From NCBI GenBank assembly GCA_900316795.1, contig ONEF01000001.1, positions 62,001 through 126,000 on the forward strand: DNA of 64,000 bases, in the 5' to 3' direction. The stretch comes from an uncultured Bacteroidales bacterium (lineage in GTDB: Bacteria; Bacteroidota; Bacteroidia; Bacteroidales; UBA932). Below the pieces are notes generated by a model that saw only the letters and a list, made by a program, of their open reading frames with translations, had not been told where the DNA came from and searched no databases. Every line of letters begins with the position of its first letter. The stretch's first letter is position 1. The position numbers and the translations under genes are program-made. This document shows, one piece after another, positions 36,205 to 44,575 of the stretch.

Positions 36205-37110
36205 ATGTTCTGGTTTAAGAAAAAGAGTAAAAAAGGTCTTAAATTCCTGGAAGGAGCAACCGACATACATTGTCATCTTCTTGCCGGTGTAGATGATGGA
36301 TTTGAAACGCTTTCAGATAGTTATGAACTCCTCGCCCAGCAGCAGAACGCTGGGTTGAAAAGAGTGTATCTGACACCTCACAGCATGGGTCTGGAAGGGG
36401 CTGTGGTGGACAGGGAAACGAGGCCTCATCATCACCATCATCACTCAGCTAAACCTCAAACGGAGGCTGATGGTGATATAGAGGATAACGAATTGGTTTC
36501 CAGTGCTGTCCTTATGGCAAAAAACGAAGCGAGCTACGAAGAATCGGCAAAAGCCAGCCAGTATGCATCAGAGCCTTTGGGTGGTTATTCCAACGCCCAT
36601 CTCAAAGAGAGGTTTGAAGAATACAGGAAATATTATACAGGGGGCGTGGAACTGAGGCTTGCTGCAGAATACATGATGAACAAGGAATTTCTTGCCAAAG
36701 TCCAGCAGAAAGATCTTCTGACTTACGCAGATGGAACCCATGTGCTTGTGGAGACATCTTACTTTGCTCCACCTGTGGATATGACAGATATTCTTTACAG
36801 TCTTGCCGTAAGCGGATACAAGCCCATAATAGCTCATCCGGAAAGGTATCACTATATGACAAAGGCTGATTACAGGAGGCTGAAATCCACAGGATATGAA
36901 TTCCAGCTCAATTATTTGAGCCTGACCGGATATTATGGAGAAGACGCTTATGAGAGGGCTATAGATCTTCTGGACAACGGGCTTTACAGCTTTACCGGAA
37001 GCGACTATCACCGCATATCCACGTTTTATCACCTGATGCCTCATTTCAAACTTAGCGCAAAGAGGGCTGATAAACTGCTGAAGCTTTTTGAAAACAACGG
37101 CACCATTTGA
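36205..37110 (+). CDS. CpsB/YwqE-type PHP tyrosine phosphatase with His-rich insertion
   Basis: Would dephosphorylate the Wzc tail encoded 7 bp upstream. The PHP metal-binding motifs are TDIHCHLLAGVDDG (residues about 18-31), YLTPHSMG, GVELRLAAEYMM, IIAHPERYHYM and TGSDYHR. Between YLTPHSMG and the next family block there is a roughly 65-residue insertion with six consecutive His (36427-36444) and a low-complexity acidic/Ser-Ala stretch. The rest fits the family, so the fold is probably intact, with the insertion as a surface loop near the metal site. 301 residues, about 50 longer than relatives. Confidence 0.88.
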   Translation: MFWFKKKSKKGLKFLEGATDIHCHLLAGVDDGFETLSDSYELLAQQQNAGLKRVYLTPHSMGLEGAVVDRETRPHHHHHHSAKPQTEADGDIEDNELVSSAVLMAKNEASYEESAKASQYASEPLGGYSNAHLKERFEEYRKYYTGGVELRLAAEYMMNKEFLAKVQQKDLLTYADGTHVLVETSYFAPPVDMTDILYSLAVSGYKPIIAHPERYHYMTKADYRRLKSTGYEFQLNYLSLTGYYGEDAYERAIDLLDNGLYSFTGSDYHRISTFYHLMPHFKLSAKRADKLLKLFENNGTI

Positions 37111-37115
37111 TAACC

Positions 37116-37859
37116 ATGATACCAAAGACCATACACTACTGCTGGTTCGGCAGGGGGCAGATGCCTCCTCTGGCGGTCAAGTGTATAGAAAGTTGGAAAA
37201 AGTTTCTTCCGGACTACTCTCTGAAAGAATGGAATGAAGATAACTTTGACGTTTCAGCCAACAAATATGTAAGGCAGGCATACGAAAACCGAAAGTTTGC
37301 TTTTGTGACTGACTATGTGCGCCTGTATGCCCTTTATACGGAGGGTGGGGTCTATATGGATACGGATGTGGAGGTTTTGGGCAGTTATGACAAGTTCCTG
37401 CACCATACTGCCTTTTCCGGGTTTGAGACGGACGGGAACGTGCCTACAGGAATGATGGCTGCTGAAAAAGGTTCACTTTGGGCAAAGGAGCTTCTGGACG
37501 GATATAAAGACAGGGTTTTCATAAAGGAAGACGGTTCGTTCGACACAACTACAAACACGTTTGTCATCACGCGGTATATGGTTGACAAAGGTTTGGTCCT
37601 GAACAACCGTTACCAGGATTTTCCCGGACTCTGCACTATGTATCCGGCAGATTTTTTCTGCCCCAAAGACCACCGTACAGGGAAGATAAGATGTACAAAA
37701 AACACAGTCTGCATCCACCATTTTGCCGGAAGCTGGATAGACCACACCTGGTGGAGTGCTCTAAGACACAAATCCAAGCTTTTCCTGGTGAAAATTTTTG
37801 GAGACAAGTTCATTTCGGGTTTGTCTGATATTGTTACTCTGCGATTTTTGAAGAAATGA
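37116..37859 (+). CDS. GT32-family glycosyltransferase
   Basis: A 247-residue GT-A glycosyltransferase of the capsular/OCH1-like type. It starts MIPKTIHYCWFGRGQMP, has RKFAFVTDYVRLYALYTEGGVYMDTDVEVL with the DXD metal motif, and the late CIHHFAGSWIDHTWWS. The ATG at 37116 is used; the frame extends 9 bp upstream to a TTG that overlaps the phosphatase stop. Its stop overlaps the wecB start (ATGA), indicating coupling. Specificity unknown. Confidence 0.9.
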   Translation: MIPKTIHYCWFGRGQMPPLAVKCIESWKKFLPDYSLKEWNEDNFDVSANKYVRQAYENRKFAFVTDYVRLYALYTEGGVYMDTDVEVLGSYDKFLHHTAFSGFETDGNVPTGMMAAEKGSLWAKELLDGYKDRVFIKEDGSFDTTTNTFVITRYMVDKGLVLNNRYQDFPGLCTMYPADFFCPKDHRTGKIRCTKNTVCIHHFAGSWIDHTWWSALRHKSKLFLVKIFGDKFISGLSDIVTLRFLKK

Positions 37860-39016
37860 TAAAGATACTGTCTGTTTTCGGCACTCGTCCTGAAGCCATA
37901 AAAATGGCCCCTCTGGTAAAGGAACTTGAAGCCAGGAGCGGGGATTTCCAGAGCGTTGTATGCGTTACCGCCCAGCACCGCCAGATGCTGGACCAGGTTC
38001 TGGACATTTTTTCCATAAAGCCTGACTATGACCTTGATATAATGCGCCAGGGACAAGATCTTTACGATGTTACCTCAAGGGTTCTTCTCGGCATGAGGGA
38101 TGTGTTGAGGAAAGAAGTTCCTGATATTGTCCTTGTCCACGGAGACACAACCACCAGTATGGCTGTGGCCCTGGCTTCATTCTACGAAAAAATACCGGTG
38201 GGGCATATTGAAGCCGGATTGCGGACCCATAACATATACAGCCCTTGGCCTGAGGAGATGAACCGCCAGATAACAGGCCGTATAGCATCCCTGCATTTTT
38301 CACCAACTCCTCTTTCAAGGCAGAATCTTCTGAATGAGAATGTTCCGTCGGAGAATATAACCGTGACCGGCAATACTGTCATAGACGCCCTTCAAATGGT
38401 TGTCTCCAAAATATCTGGAGACGAATCGCTGAAGACAGACCTTGCCATGAGGCTCCGCGATTCAGGATACGATGTTTCCCGTCTCTCAGAGCGCCGCAGA
38501 CTGGTTCTGATAACCGGCCATCGCAGAGAAAATTTCGGAGAAGGCTTCCTTAATATCTGCCGGGCGATCAGGGATCTTGTTTCAAAATATCCTGATGTGG
38601 ATTTCGTCTATCCGATGCATCTTAACCCCAATGTCAGAAAGCCTATTGCTGAAGTGTTTGGAGAAAAAACAGCCTCTAATGTGTTTTTCATAGAACCGCT
38701 GGAGTACCTGAGTTTTGTGTTCCTTATGGAGAAGAGCAGCATAGTGTTGACTGACAGCGGAGGCATCCAGGAGGAAGCTCCGGGACTGGGGAAACCGGTT
38801 CTTGTGATGAGAGACACGACAGAAAGGCCTGAAGCGGTGGATGCCGGGACGGTGAAGCTCGTTGGAACAGATTACCGTAAAATAGTTGACGGCGTTTCCC
38901 TCCTGCTGGATAGCAAGGCTGAATATGACAAGATGAGCCATTCCGTAAACCCGTACGGAGACGGCAAGGCTTGCGGAAGAATAGCCGGCTTCCTTCTTTC
39001 AAAACTTGGAAAATGA
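37856..39016 (+). CDS. wecB: UDP-N-acetylglucosamine 2-epimerase
   Basis: Non-hydrolysing epimerase that makes UDP-ManNAc from UDP-GlcNAc for surface glycans. 386 residues with the hallmark FGTRPEAIKMAPLV at the N-terminus, VHGDTTTSMAVALASFY, HIEAGLRTHNIYSPWPEEMNRQ, ITGHRRENFGEGF, VYPMHLNPNVR and LTDSGGIQEEAPGLGKPVLVMRDTTERPEAV. All catalytic-type residues look present. It overlaps the GT32 stop by 4 bp and the next gene by 4 bp. No ManNAc dehydrogenase (wecC) is recognised beside it, although ugd upstream is a relative. Confidence 0.95.
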   Translation: MIKILSVFGTRPEAIKMAPLVKELEARSGDFQSVVCVTAQHRQMLDQVLDIFSIKPDYDLDIMRQGQDLYDVTSRVLLGMRDVLRKEVPDIVLVHGDTTTSMAVALASFYEKIPVGHIEAGLRTHNIYSPWPEEMNRQITGRIASLHFSPTPLSRQNLLNENVPSENITVTGNTVIDALQMVVSKISGDESLKTDLAMRLRDSGYDVSRLSERRRLVLITGHRRENFGEGFLNICRAIRDLVSKYPDVDFVYPMHLNPNVRKPIAEVFGEKTASNVFFIEPLEYLSFVFLMEKSSIVLTDSGGIQEEAPGLGKPVLVMRDTTERPEAVDAGTVKLVGTDYRKIVDGVSLLLDSKAEYDKMSHSVNPYGDGKACGRIAGFLLSKLGK

Positions 39017-40173
39017 AAGTCTGCACCATAACCTGCCACGATGTTTACAACCAGGGGGCTTCTCTCCAGGCCCTGGCCTTGGCCACGTATCTGGACAAGA
39101 TAGGGTGTGAGACAAAAATCATTGATTACAAGCCGGAATATTCCAACACTTACTATAATCTCGGGAAGGTTGCCAACCCAAGATTTGAGCGTCCTTTTGT
39201 AAAGCAGGCTTATCTTCTGGCAAAGATGCCACGGAGGCTTGTCTCCATTTTTTTCAGGGCAAAGCCATTTGACCGGTTCAAGAACCGGTATCTTCCGCTT
39301 ACAAAGCATTACACGACCTTGGAACAGCTTAAGGCGGATCCTCCGCAGGCTGATGTTTACATAGCTGGCAGCGACCAGATATGGAACACGTTTCTTCCCA
39401 ACGGAAAAGACGGGGCTTTCTTTCTGGAATTCGCTCCAGAGGAATCCAGGAAGATTTCTTATGCAGCCAGCTTTGCCACGGAAACCGTTGATGCCCCATA
39501 TCTGGATTTTGTGAAAGATTCCCTCAAGCGTTTTGATGCCGTTTCGCTGAGGGAGGCGTCATCCCTTCCTCTTTTGGAATCATTGGGCAGGAAAGACGGA
39601 GTGGCCGTATGTGATCCGGTGTTTCTTCTTCCAAAGAAGGAGTGGCTGGAGTTTATCGCAGAGGAAAATCATCCGGTTTCGGGATATCGCAATTTGAAAA
39701 AGTTTCTTGAAGAGAAGTATCTTCTTGTATATGAGGCGGAAAAATCCGCCAACCTTGACAACATTGCCAAGTCCGTAGCCCGGGAAAGGGGGCTAAGGAT
39801 TTTCTCGGTAAGCAATATCGCTACACCTTATGCGGACAAGTCTTTCTGGCACGCCTCTCCGTTAGATTTTGTAAGGCTTATAGCTAAAGCGGATTATGTT
39901 GTTTCCAATTCTTTCCACGCCACGGCTTTTTCTCTGATTTTCCACAGGGATTTTTGCGTTGTAGGAAGACAGGATAAGAGCAACTCCAGGATGCTTTCTC
40001 TTCTTGAGGATATGAATGTCAGCGACAAGTATGCCTCTTTCTTTTCTGCGGATCTTTGCCGGAGGACAGATTTCTCAATGACGGATACTAAACTTCAGAA
40101 AAAGAGAGAGGAGTCTTCATCATACCTGATATCAAATATTTACGCAGACAGAAAGATTTTGGAGAATGGGTGA
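39013..40173 (+). CDS. Polysaccharide pyruvyl transferase family protein
   Basis: A 386-residue protein of the CsaB/WcaK family, which adds ketal pyruvate to glycans from phosphoenolpyruvate. Features are TCHDVYNQGASLQALALATYL, the DVYIAGSDQIWNTFLPN block, FLEFAPEESRKISYAASFAT, VSLREASSLPLLESLG and the C-terminal ADYVVSNSFHATAFSLIFHRDF, which holds the conserved Ser-Phe-His. The real start is ATG 39013, overlapping the wecB stop. Proteins of this subtype often occur with F420-hydrogenase beta-like proteins, and one is present on the opposite strand about 1.6 kb downstream. Confidence 0.88.
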   Translation: MKVCTITCHDVYNQGASLQALALATYLDKIGCETKIIDYKPEYSNTYYNLGKVANPRFERPFVKQAYLLAKMPRRLVSIFFRAKPFDRFKNRYLPLTKHYTTLEQLKADPPQADVYIAGSDQIWNTFLPNGKDGAFFLEFAPEESRKISYAASFATETVDAPYLDFVKDSLKRFDAVSLREASSLPLLESLGRKDGVAVCDPVFLLPKKEWLEFIAEENHPVSGYRNLKKFLEEKYLLVYEAEKSANLDNIAKSVARERGLRIFSVSNIATPYADKSFWHASPLDFVRLIAKADYVVSNSFHATAFSLIFHRDFCVVGRQDKSNSRMLSLLEDMNVSDKYASFFSADLCRRTDFSMTDTKLQKKREESSSYLISNIYADRKILENG

Positions 40174-41188
40174 AATGGCAGTACGTAAATCATATCTTGA
40201 CATAATAAGACTTGCAGCCTGCCTGCTTGTGATTATTATGCATTCACCAATGGAAGGTGCCAGCGGAATGCTTCAGAACGCAATCTACACTTTCACGGCT
40301 CCTTGCATAGGTCTCTTCTTCATGGTTAGCGGAGCGTTGCTGTTACCGGCAGAAGGTGGAATCTCCTTTCTTAGGAAGAGATTATCAAAAGTGCTGGTTC
40401 CAACCATATTATGGTCTCTATTCTATATTGGTGCGAATGTTGTTTTCAAGCGTCAGGATATCAGCGCTATTCCTAAACAGATTCTTTCTGTTCCGTTTTC
40501 TCCTCAGGGCCATAATGTACTTTGGTTTATGTACACACTCTGCGGCCTGTATATTCTTGCTCCGGTAATTTCACCGTGGCTCAAGTCGGCTTCGCGCAAA
40601 GAGATAGAGATCATCCTTTTTGTATGGGGAATAACTTTGCTTTACCCGGTCATTGAGGGATTTCTGGATATTTCAGAATCAACGTCCGCCCCATTGTACT
40701 ATTTCACGGGTTATGCCGGCTATTTCCTTCTGGGGTATTACTTTACAAGGTTTGAGGTTTCGTGGGGACCGGCCAGGATTTTTCTTGTTGCCGTTGTTGC
40801 GCTGGCCAGCCTTGCTGCAATAAGGTTCCTGCCGCTGGGAATCCGTTTTGAAAAAGCCATAGGTTATCTCAGCATTTTTGCCGTAATGCTTACTATGGCG
40901 TATTTCAGCGCTCTGGAAAAGATAGGGAGAATGATAACCCCAGAGAGTTCTTCCGGAAAAATCCTGGCTGTTTTGAGCGGCCTGAGTTTTGGCGTTTATC
41001 TTGTCCACATCTTCTTCATCCGGTATTTGCTTTACGGCTTTATTCCAGGGGGGGTGAAACAAGTTGTATGCACGGTTGCAATAACCGTCACGATAAGTTT
41101 TTTGTGTGTCTGGTTGATAAGTTTTCTGCCCATATCACAATACATTATTGGATATAAGTGGCCCAAACGCAGTTCCACAAATAAATAG
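40166..41188 (+). CDS. Acyltransferase-3 family membrane protein
   Basis: A 340-residue integral membrane acyltransferase (AT3/OafA-type) that would O-acetylate or succinylate the glycan. The opening SYLDIIRLAACLLVIIMHSP carries the conserved Arg and His, and about ten helices follow, including PCIGLFFMVSGALLL, FGVYLVHIFFIRYLLYGFIP and VAITVTISFLCVWLIS. A seven-G run at 41048-41054 lies near codons 295-297. It overlaps the preceding gene by 8 bp. ATG 40166 and ATG 40175 are both possible starts. Confidence 0.88.
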   Translation: MGEMAVRKSYLDIIRLAACLLVIIMHSPMEGASGMLQNAIYTFTAPCIGLFFMVSGALLLPAEGGISFLRKRLSKVLVPTILWSLFYIGANVVFKRQDISAIPKQILSVPFSPQGHNVLWFMYTLCGLYILAPVISPWLKSASRKEIEIILFVWGITLLYPVIEGFLDISESTSAPLYYFTGYAGYFLLGYYFTRFEVSWGPARIFLVAVVALASLAAIRFLPLGIRFEKAIGYLSIFAVMLTMAYFSALEKIGRMITPESSSGKILAVLSGLSFGVYLVHIFFIRYLLYGFIPGGVKQVVCTVAITVTISFLCVWLISFLPISQYIIGYKWPKRSSTNK

Positions 41189-41215
41189 ATTTTTTCAAGC
41201 TATAAAGAGTTGATT

Positions 41216-41794
41216 ATGTTTTCCGCACTCAAAAAAAAATACCGTCTTTTCCGGTATGCCCGATGGAGAAAGAAATACTACCGCAGATATGCCTCTTTGG
41301 CTTCTTTGGGCTCAAATACTTACATCTGTGATGATGCCAGCCTGTATAATCTAGGGAACATAAGCCTCGGCAATCACGTGTGGATTGGGCACCAGTGTTA
41401 TCTTGAAGGGTTGGGGGGAATAACCTTGGGATCTGGAACCATTGTCGGGAACAAGGTGGAAATCATCAGTGCAAACCATAATTTCAAAGGAGAGGACATT
41501 ACTGAAGTGCCTTATGACAAAAGGTTCATAAAAAGGCCCGTGACTATAGGCGAGAATGTCTGGATAGGTATGCGGGCTCTGATTTTACCAGGCGTAACGG
41601 TTGGAGAAGGGGCTGTAATAGGTGCGGGCAGTGTGGTAACTGGAGAAGTGCCCCCGCTGGCGATTGTTGGAGGAAATCCTGCCAAAGTCCTCAAGTATCG
41701 CGATGCCGGGCAGTACTATCGTCTCAAGGGGGAGGGAAAGATTTATCTCAAGGAAAACTACAACTATGAGGTTTCAGACGAACGCCTGAAATAG
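41216..41794 (+). CDS. Hexapeptide-repeat sugar O-acetyltransferase
   Basis: A 192-residue left-handed beta-helix acetyltransferase (WcaF/NodL-like). After a basic N-terminus (KKKYRLFRYARWRKKYYRRY) come repeats NISLGNHVWIGHQCYLEGLGGITLGSG. The catalytic-type His is in SANHNFKG, followed by RPVTIGENVWIGMRALILPGVTVGEGAVIGAGSVVTGEVPP and GNPAKVLKYRD. Last gene of the plus-strand block. Its 3' end overlaps the convergent Fe-S protein gene by 31 bp. Confidence 0.88.
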   Translation: MFSALKKKYRLFRYARWRKKYYRRYASLASLGSNTYICDDASLYNLGNISLGNHVWIGHQCYLEGLGGITLGSGTIVGNKVEIISANHNFKGEDITEVPYDKRFIKRPVTIGENVWIGMRALILPGVTVGEGAVIGAGSVVTGEVPPLAIVGGNPAKVLKYRDAGQYYRLKGEGKIYLKENYNYEVSDERLK

Positions 41795-43026
41795 TGTTTC
41801 AGATAATATCTTGTATATCGGGCTATTCTCGCCGGCGTTTCGAGCAGGCGTGCCGTCCTGTGGATTGACTCTATACTTCTGTCTGTTGCCAATAACTTTC
41901 TGACAATCTTGCAAGAAGGAGCTCTCCTTGCATTTTCCTTTTTCTGGAAATCTGAGGCGTCTTCCCAGTTTTCCGGGCAGATGTGGCAAACTCCGCTGTC
42001 TTCCAGTTCTTTCATCATTTGCTCACCCTTTTGGCTGAAGCAGACAACACTGCTTACGCCTTTGTCATCCTTGCGGTATTTCTTTCCCCAGAAGTCTCCG
42101 ACCCTTATGTCTGCGGCCGATGCCGCCCACTTGTATTTGCAACTGTCATAACAAGCCTTGTTGAGACACCGGTCGCCGAGGAAAAAAGCGAAAAACATAT
42201 CTCCTTTAGTGAGCGGAGATACAAGGTGCCCCTTTTCTCCGTTTATTTCCACGGTAGTGCTCTCGTGCCAGCCTCCCACCTTGCTGCGGAAGAGGACTTT
42301 ACTCTCTTTTCCGGTGGTTTTTCTGGCCCAAGCAAGATATTTTCTCCACATCAGAAGAGAAGGCACTCCGTGGCAGAAGAAATCAATGAAGACAAAATTA
42401 TCCTCGATGCGCCTTTTGCGGGTTAGTCTCCTCAAAGAGTCTATTTGACAAGGAGTTCCAACAACCATATACTTTCTGTCCGCCTGGAGAGCGGAAAAAG
42501 CATCTGCGGTATAACTCTGGATATATTTGGAACTTAGACTAGGCAAAAGTTCTTCTTCTGTAGTGGCAAAATAATGTACGGCCCTTTCTTCAGAGATGCA
42601 GTATTTTACCCCGCAGTAAGTCACTCCCTTTGCCACGGCCTGTTTGGCCAGCGCATAAGCGACCCCACCACTGGTTGCCGCATACCTCATTTTCTCGTCT
42701 TTGAGATAAGCCGCATAACATGTCAGGGGTCTTTTGCTTTTCTCTGCCGGAAGGTTTTCAACATCAGGTTCTTCGCCCTCATCAGCTTTTCTGACATCAA
42801 TTGCAGGTCTGGCTTCAATTCCGTTGTCCGCCGGCAGGCAGATATTCTTATAGTTGAAAGCGCACACGCTCAGGCAAATGCCGCACTCCACGCAGTTATC
42901 CTGATCAACCTGAGGAAAGTAGAATCCGCTACTTTCCTTCATCGTGATTACTTTCTTTGGACAGGAGGCAGAACACACTCCACATCCGTAGCAGTCTTTA
43001 AGTTTTCCTATGTTGTCTTTTTTCAT
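41764..43026 (-). CDS. F420-hydrogenase beta-like Fe-S protein of a polysaccharide locus
   Basis: A 420-residue cytoplasmic redox protein. The N-terminus has two [4Fe-4S] ferredoxin motifs, CYGCGVCSASCPK and CVECGICLSVCAF. The FrhB N- and C-domains follow with YAATSGGVAYALAKQ, VGTPCQIDSLRRL, FIDFFCHGVPSLLMWRKYL and VGDFWGKKY. Relatives called coenzyme F420 hydrogenase/dehydrogenase beta subunit are frequent in bacterial exopolysaccharide clusters near pyruvyl transferases, in organisms not known to make F420, so flavin or another cofactor is more likely here. Start is ATG 43026, 10 bp after the aminotransferase stop in the same minus-strand unit. Confidence 0.85.
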   Translation of the reverse strand: MKKDNIGKLKDCYGCGVCSASCPKKVITMKESSGFYFPQVDQDNCVECGICLSVCAFNYKNICLPADNGIEARPAIDVRKADEGEEPDVENLPAEKSKRPLTCYAAYLKDEKMRYAATSGGVAYALAKQAVAKGVTYCGVKYCISEERAVHYFATTEEELLPSLSSKYIQSYTADAFSALQADRKYMVVGTPCQIDSLRRLTRKRRIEDNFVFIDFFCHGVPSLLMWRKYLAWARKTTGKESKVLFRSKVGGWHESTTVEINGEKGHLVSPLTKGDMFFAFFLGDRCLNKACYDSCKYKWAASAADIRVGDFWGKKYRKDDKGVSSVVCFSQKGEQMMKELEDSGVCHICPENWEDASDFQKKENARRAPSCKIVRKLLATDRSIESIHRTARLLETPARIARYTRYYLKHYFRRSSETS

Positions 43027-43036
43027 AAAACAGATA

Positions 43037-44251
43037 TCAATGGGAGGAAAAGAACTCATTGACAGCATTGCAGATGAACTCTATCTGTTCTTCCGCAAGG
43101 TTCGGATGCATCGGAAGGCTCAGCACATGGTCCGCAAGGTATTCCGAGTTTCTGAGGGAGTCTTCCGCATCAGGATTGAGATCTTCTCTTTTCATCGCGA
43201 TGGAGGAAAAGGCTGGCTGCTCGTTCAGCGGAAGCGGATAGTATATCATAGAAGGAACGCCCTTTTCTGCCAGGAAAGCCTTGAGGGAATCTCTGGTAGA
43301 GAGTTCTTTTCCACTTTCTTGGCTAATCTGACCGACCCCGTTTGTGAGACTGTCTTTTACAATAATTGTGTATTGATGGTATGTGTGGGTTGTGAAGTCA
43401 GATTCCAGCGGAGTATAGAAGTGTTTTTCCAGGGGATCTATGGCTTTCAGCTGCCTTGTGTAGGAAGCTGCGTTTTTCTTCCTGGCGGCGATGTATTCAT
43501 CCAGATTCCTGAGCTTTACGCCCAGGACGGCTGCCTGGAGGGTGTCAAGCCTGGAGTTGCAGCCTATGACATCGTGATGATATTTTACCTTCTGCCCGTG
43601 GTTGGCTATCATGCGGATTCTCTGTGCCAGAGTGTCGTCGTTTGTGAACAGGGCCCCTCCGTCTCCCATTCCTCCGAGGTTTTTGGTCGGGAAGAAAGAA
43701 GTGCAGCCTATATCGCCGAGACATCCTGCCTTGATTCCCTTGAAATCAGAGCCAAGGGCCTGGGCGCAGTCTTCCACTATCTTGAGATTGTATTTTTTTG
43801 CGATGTAAAGTACGGTGTCCATATCAGAGCACTGGCCGAATAGATGCACCGGCACGATTGCCCTGGTCTTTTCCGTAATCAGGTCTTCAATATGTTCGAA
43901 GGACGTGCTGTCTGTGTTGAACGTCCTGGGGTTCACGTCATACATTACCGGGACAAGATGCAGCAGGGCTATGACTTCCGCGGTTGCCACGTATGTGAAT
44001 GCCGGTACAAGCACTTGGTCTCCAGGCTCCAGCCCCAGGGCCATCAAGGCTATCTGGAGGGCGTCCGTGCCGTTGCCGCAACTGACTACATGCCTGACCT
44101 TTAGATATCTGGCAAGATTCTCTTCAAACTCTTTGACCTGCGGCCCGTTGATAAAAGAAGAAGAGTCTATCACCTTGTATATCGCCGCGTCCAGTTCCTG
44201 CTTCACCGCACTGTGAGATGAGAGCAAATCGACCATCTGTATCTTTTCCAT
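43037..44251 (-). CDS. DegT/DnrJ/EryC1-type sugar aminotransferase
   Basis: A 404-residue PLP enzyme that would transaminate a nucleotide keto-sugar. The PLP Lys is Lys190 in SFFPTKNLGGMGDGGAL. Other motifs are FINGPQVKEFEENLARYL, SCGNGTDALQIALMAL, VPAFTYVATAEVI, VHLFGQCSDM and EDCAQALGSDFKG. The KNLG/GDGGA context is closer to 3-aminotransferases (WbpE/QdtB-like) than to PglE-type 4-aminotransferases. Internal text around residues 300-330 (DSLTNGVGQISQESGKEL) is longer than usual. Its -7 box ends about 5 bp before the ATG, so the mRNA is predicted to be nearly leaderless. Confidence 0.92.
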   Translation of the reverse strand: MEKIQMVDLLSSHSAVKQELDAAIYKVIDSSSFINGPQVKEFEENLARYLKVRHVVSCGNGTDALQIALMALGLEPGDQVLVPAFTYVATAEVIALLHLVPVMYDVNPRTFNTDSTSFEHIEDLITEKTRAIVPVHLFGQCSDMDTVLYIAKKYNLKIVEDCAQALGSDFKGIKAGCLGDIGCTSFFPTKNLGGMGDGGALFTNDDTLAQRIRMIANHGQKVKYHHDVIGCNSRLDTLQAAVLGVKLRNLDEYIAARKKNAASYTRQLKAIDPLEKHFYTPLESDFTTHTYHQYTIIVKDSLTNGVGQISQESGKELSTRDSLKAFLAEKGVPSMIYYPLPLNEQPAFSSIAMKREDLNPDAEDSLRNSEYLADHVLSLPMHPNLAEEQIEFICNAVNEFFSSH

Positions 44252-44256
44252 GTATG

Positions 44257-44264
44257 CAAAGATA
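44257..44264 (-). promoter_or_regulatory. -7 box of the aminotransferase-Fe-S protein unit
   Basis: Reads TATCTTTG on the minus strand, with only 5 bp between it and the ATG at 44251. Confidence 0.6.
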
Positions 44265-44444
44265 GTTCAAATGGCCAGTAAACGTAAATAATTGTACTTT
44301 CAAAAAAATGGAAATAATTTGTAATTAAATAGGATGCGCTGTAATTATCAAATATTCAGCGATTTATAATAAGCTATATTACGATTGTCTTATATCGTTG
44401 AGAAAAAGTTTTTTCAAAATGAAAATAATCACGATAAAAATAGT

Positions 44445-44452
44445 TATATTTG
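44445..44452 (+). promoter_or_regulatory. -7 box of the TonB receptor-C25 operon
   Basis: Reads TATATTTG, 123 bp before the receptor ATG. The spacer and upstream sequence contain ATCACGAT (44428-44435), a palindrome-like 8-mer that recurs in several other promoter regions. No clear -33 TTTG. Confidence 0.55.
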
Positions 44453-44575
44453 AAAAGTTATTTGTTACCCGAAAAGTTTGAACAATGCCTAATTTTGGGT
44501 ATTGCTCCAAAGCAAAAGACTGATTTTCTTTGTGGACTTTTAAAACGGACAATGTCAAACCAAATATTAATATCT

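Larger units (their letters stand above)
44252..44575. other. Intergenic region between divergent units
   Basis: A 324-bp A+T-rich stretch without a supported gene. It holds the minus-strand -7 box of the aminotransferase at its left end, the -7 box of the TonB receptor (44445-44452), and then a leader of about 120 bases before the receptor ATG at 44576. The frame that opens at 44450 upstream of the receptor starts inside the -7 box and is not a real extension. I see no known riboswitch in the leader. Confidence 0.6.

Noticed and set aside
44450-44575. An N-terminal extension of the TonB receptor of 42 residues
   Set aside because: It would begin inside the -7 box and place the signal peptide internally.
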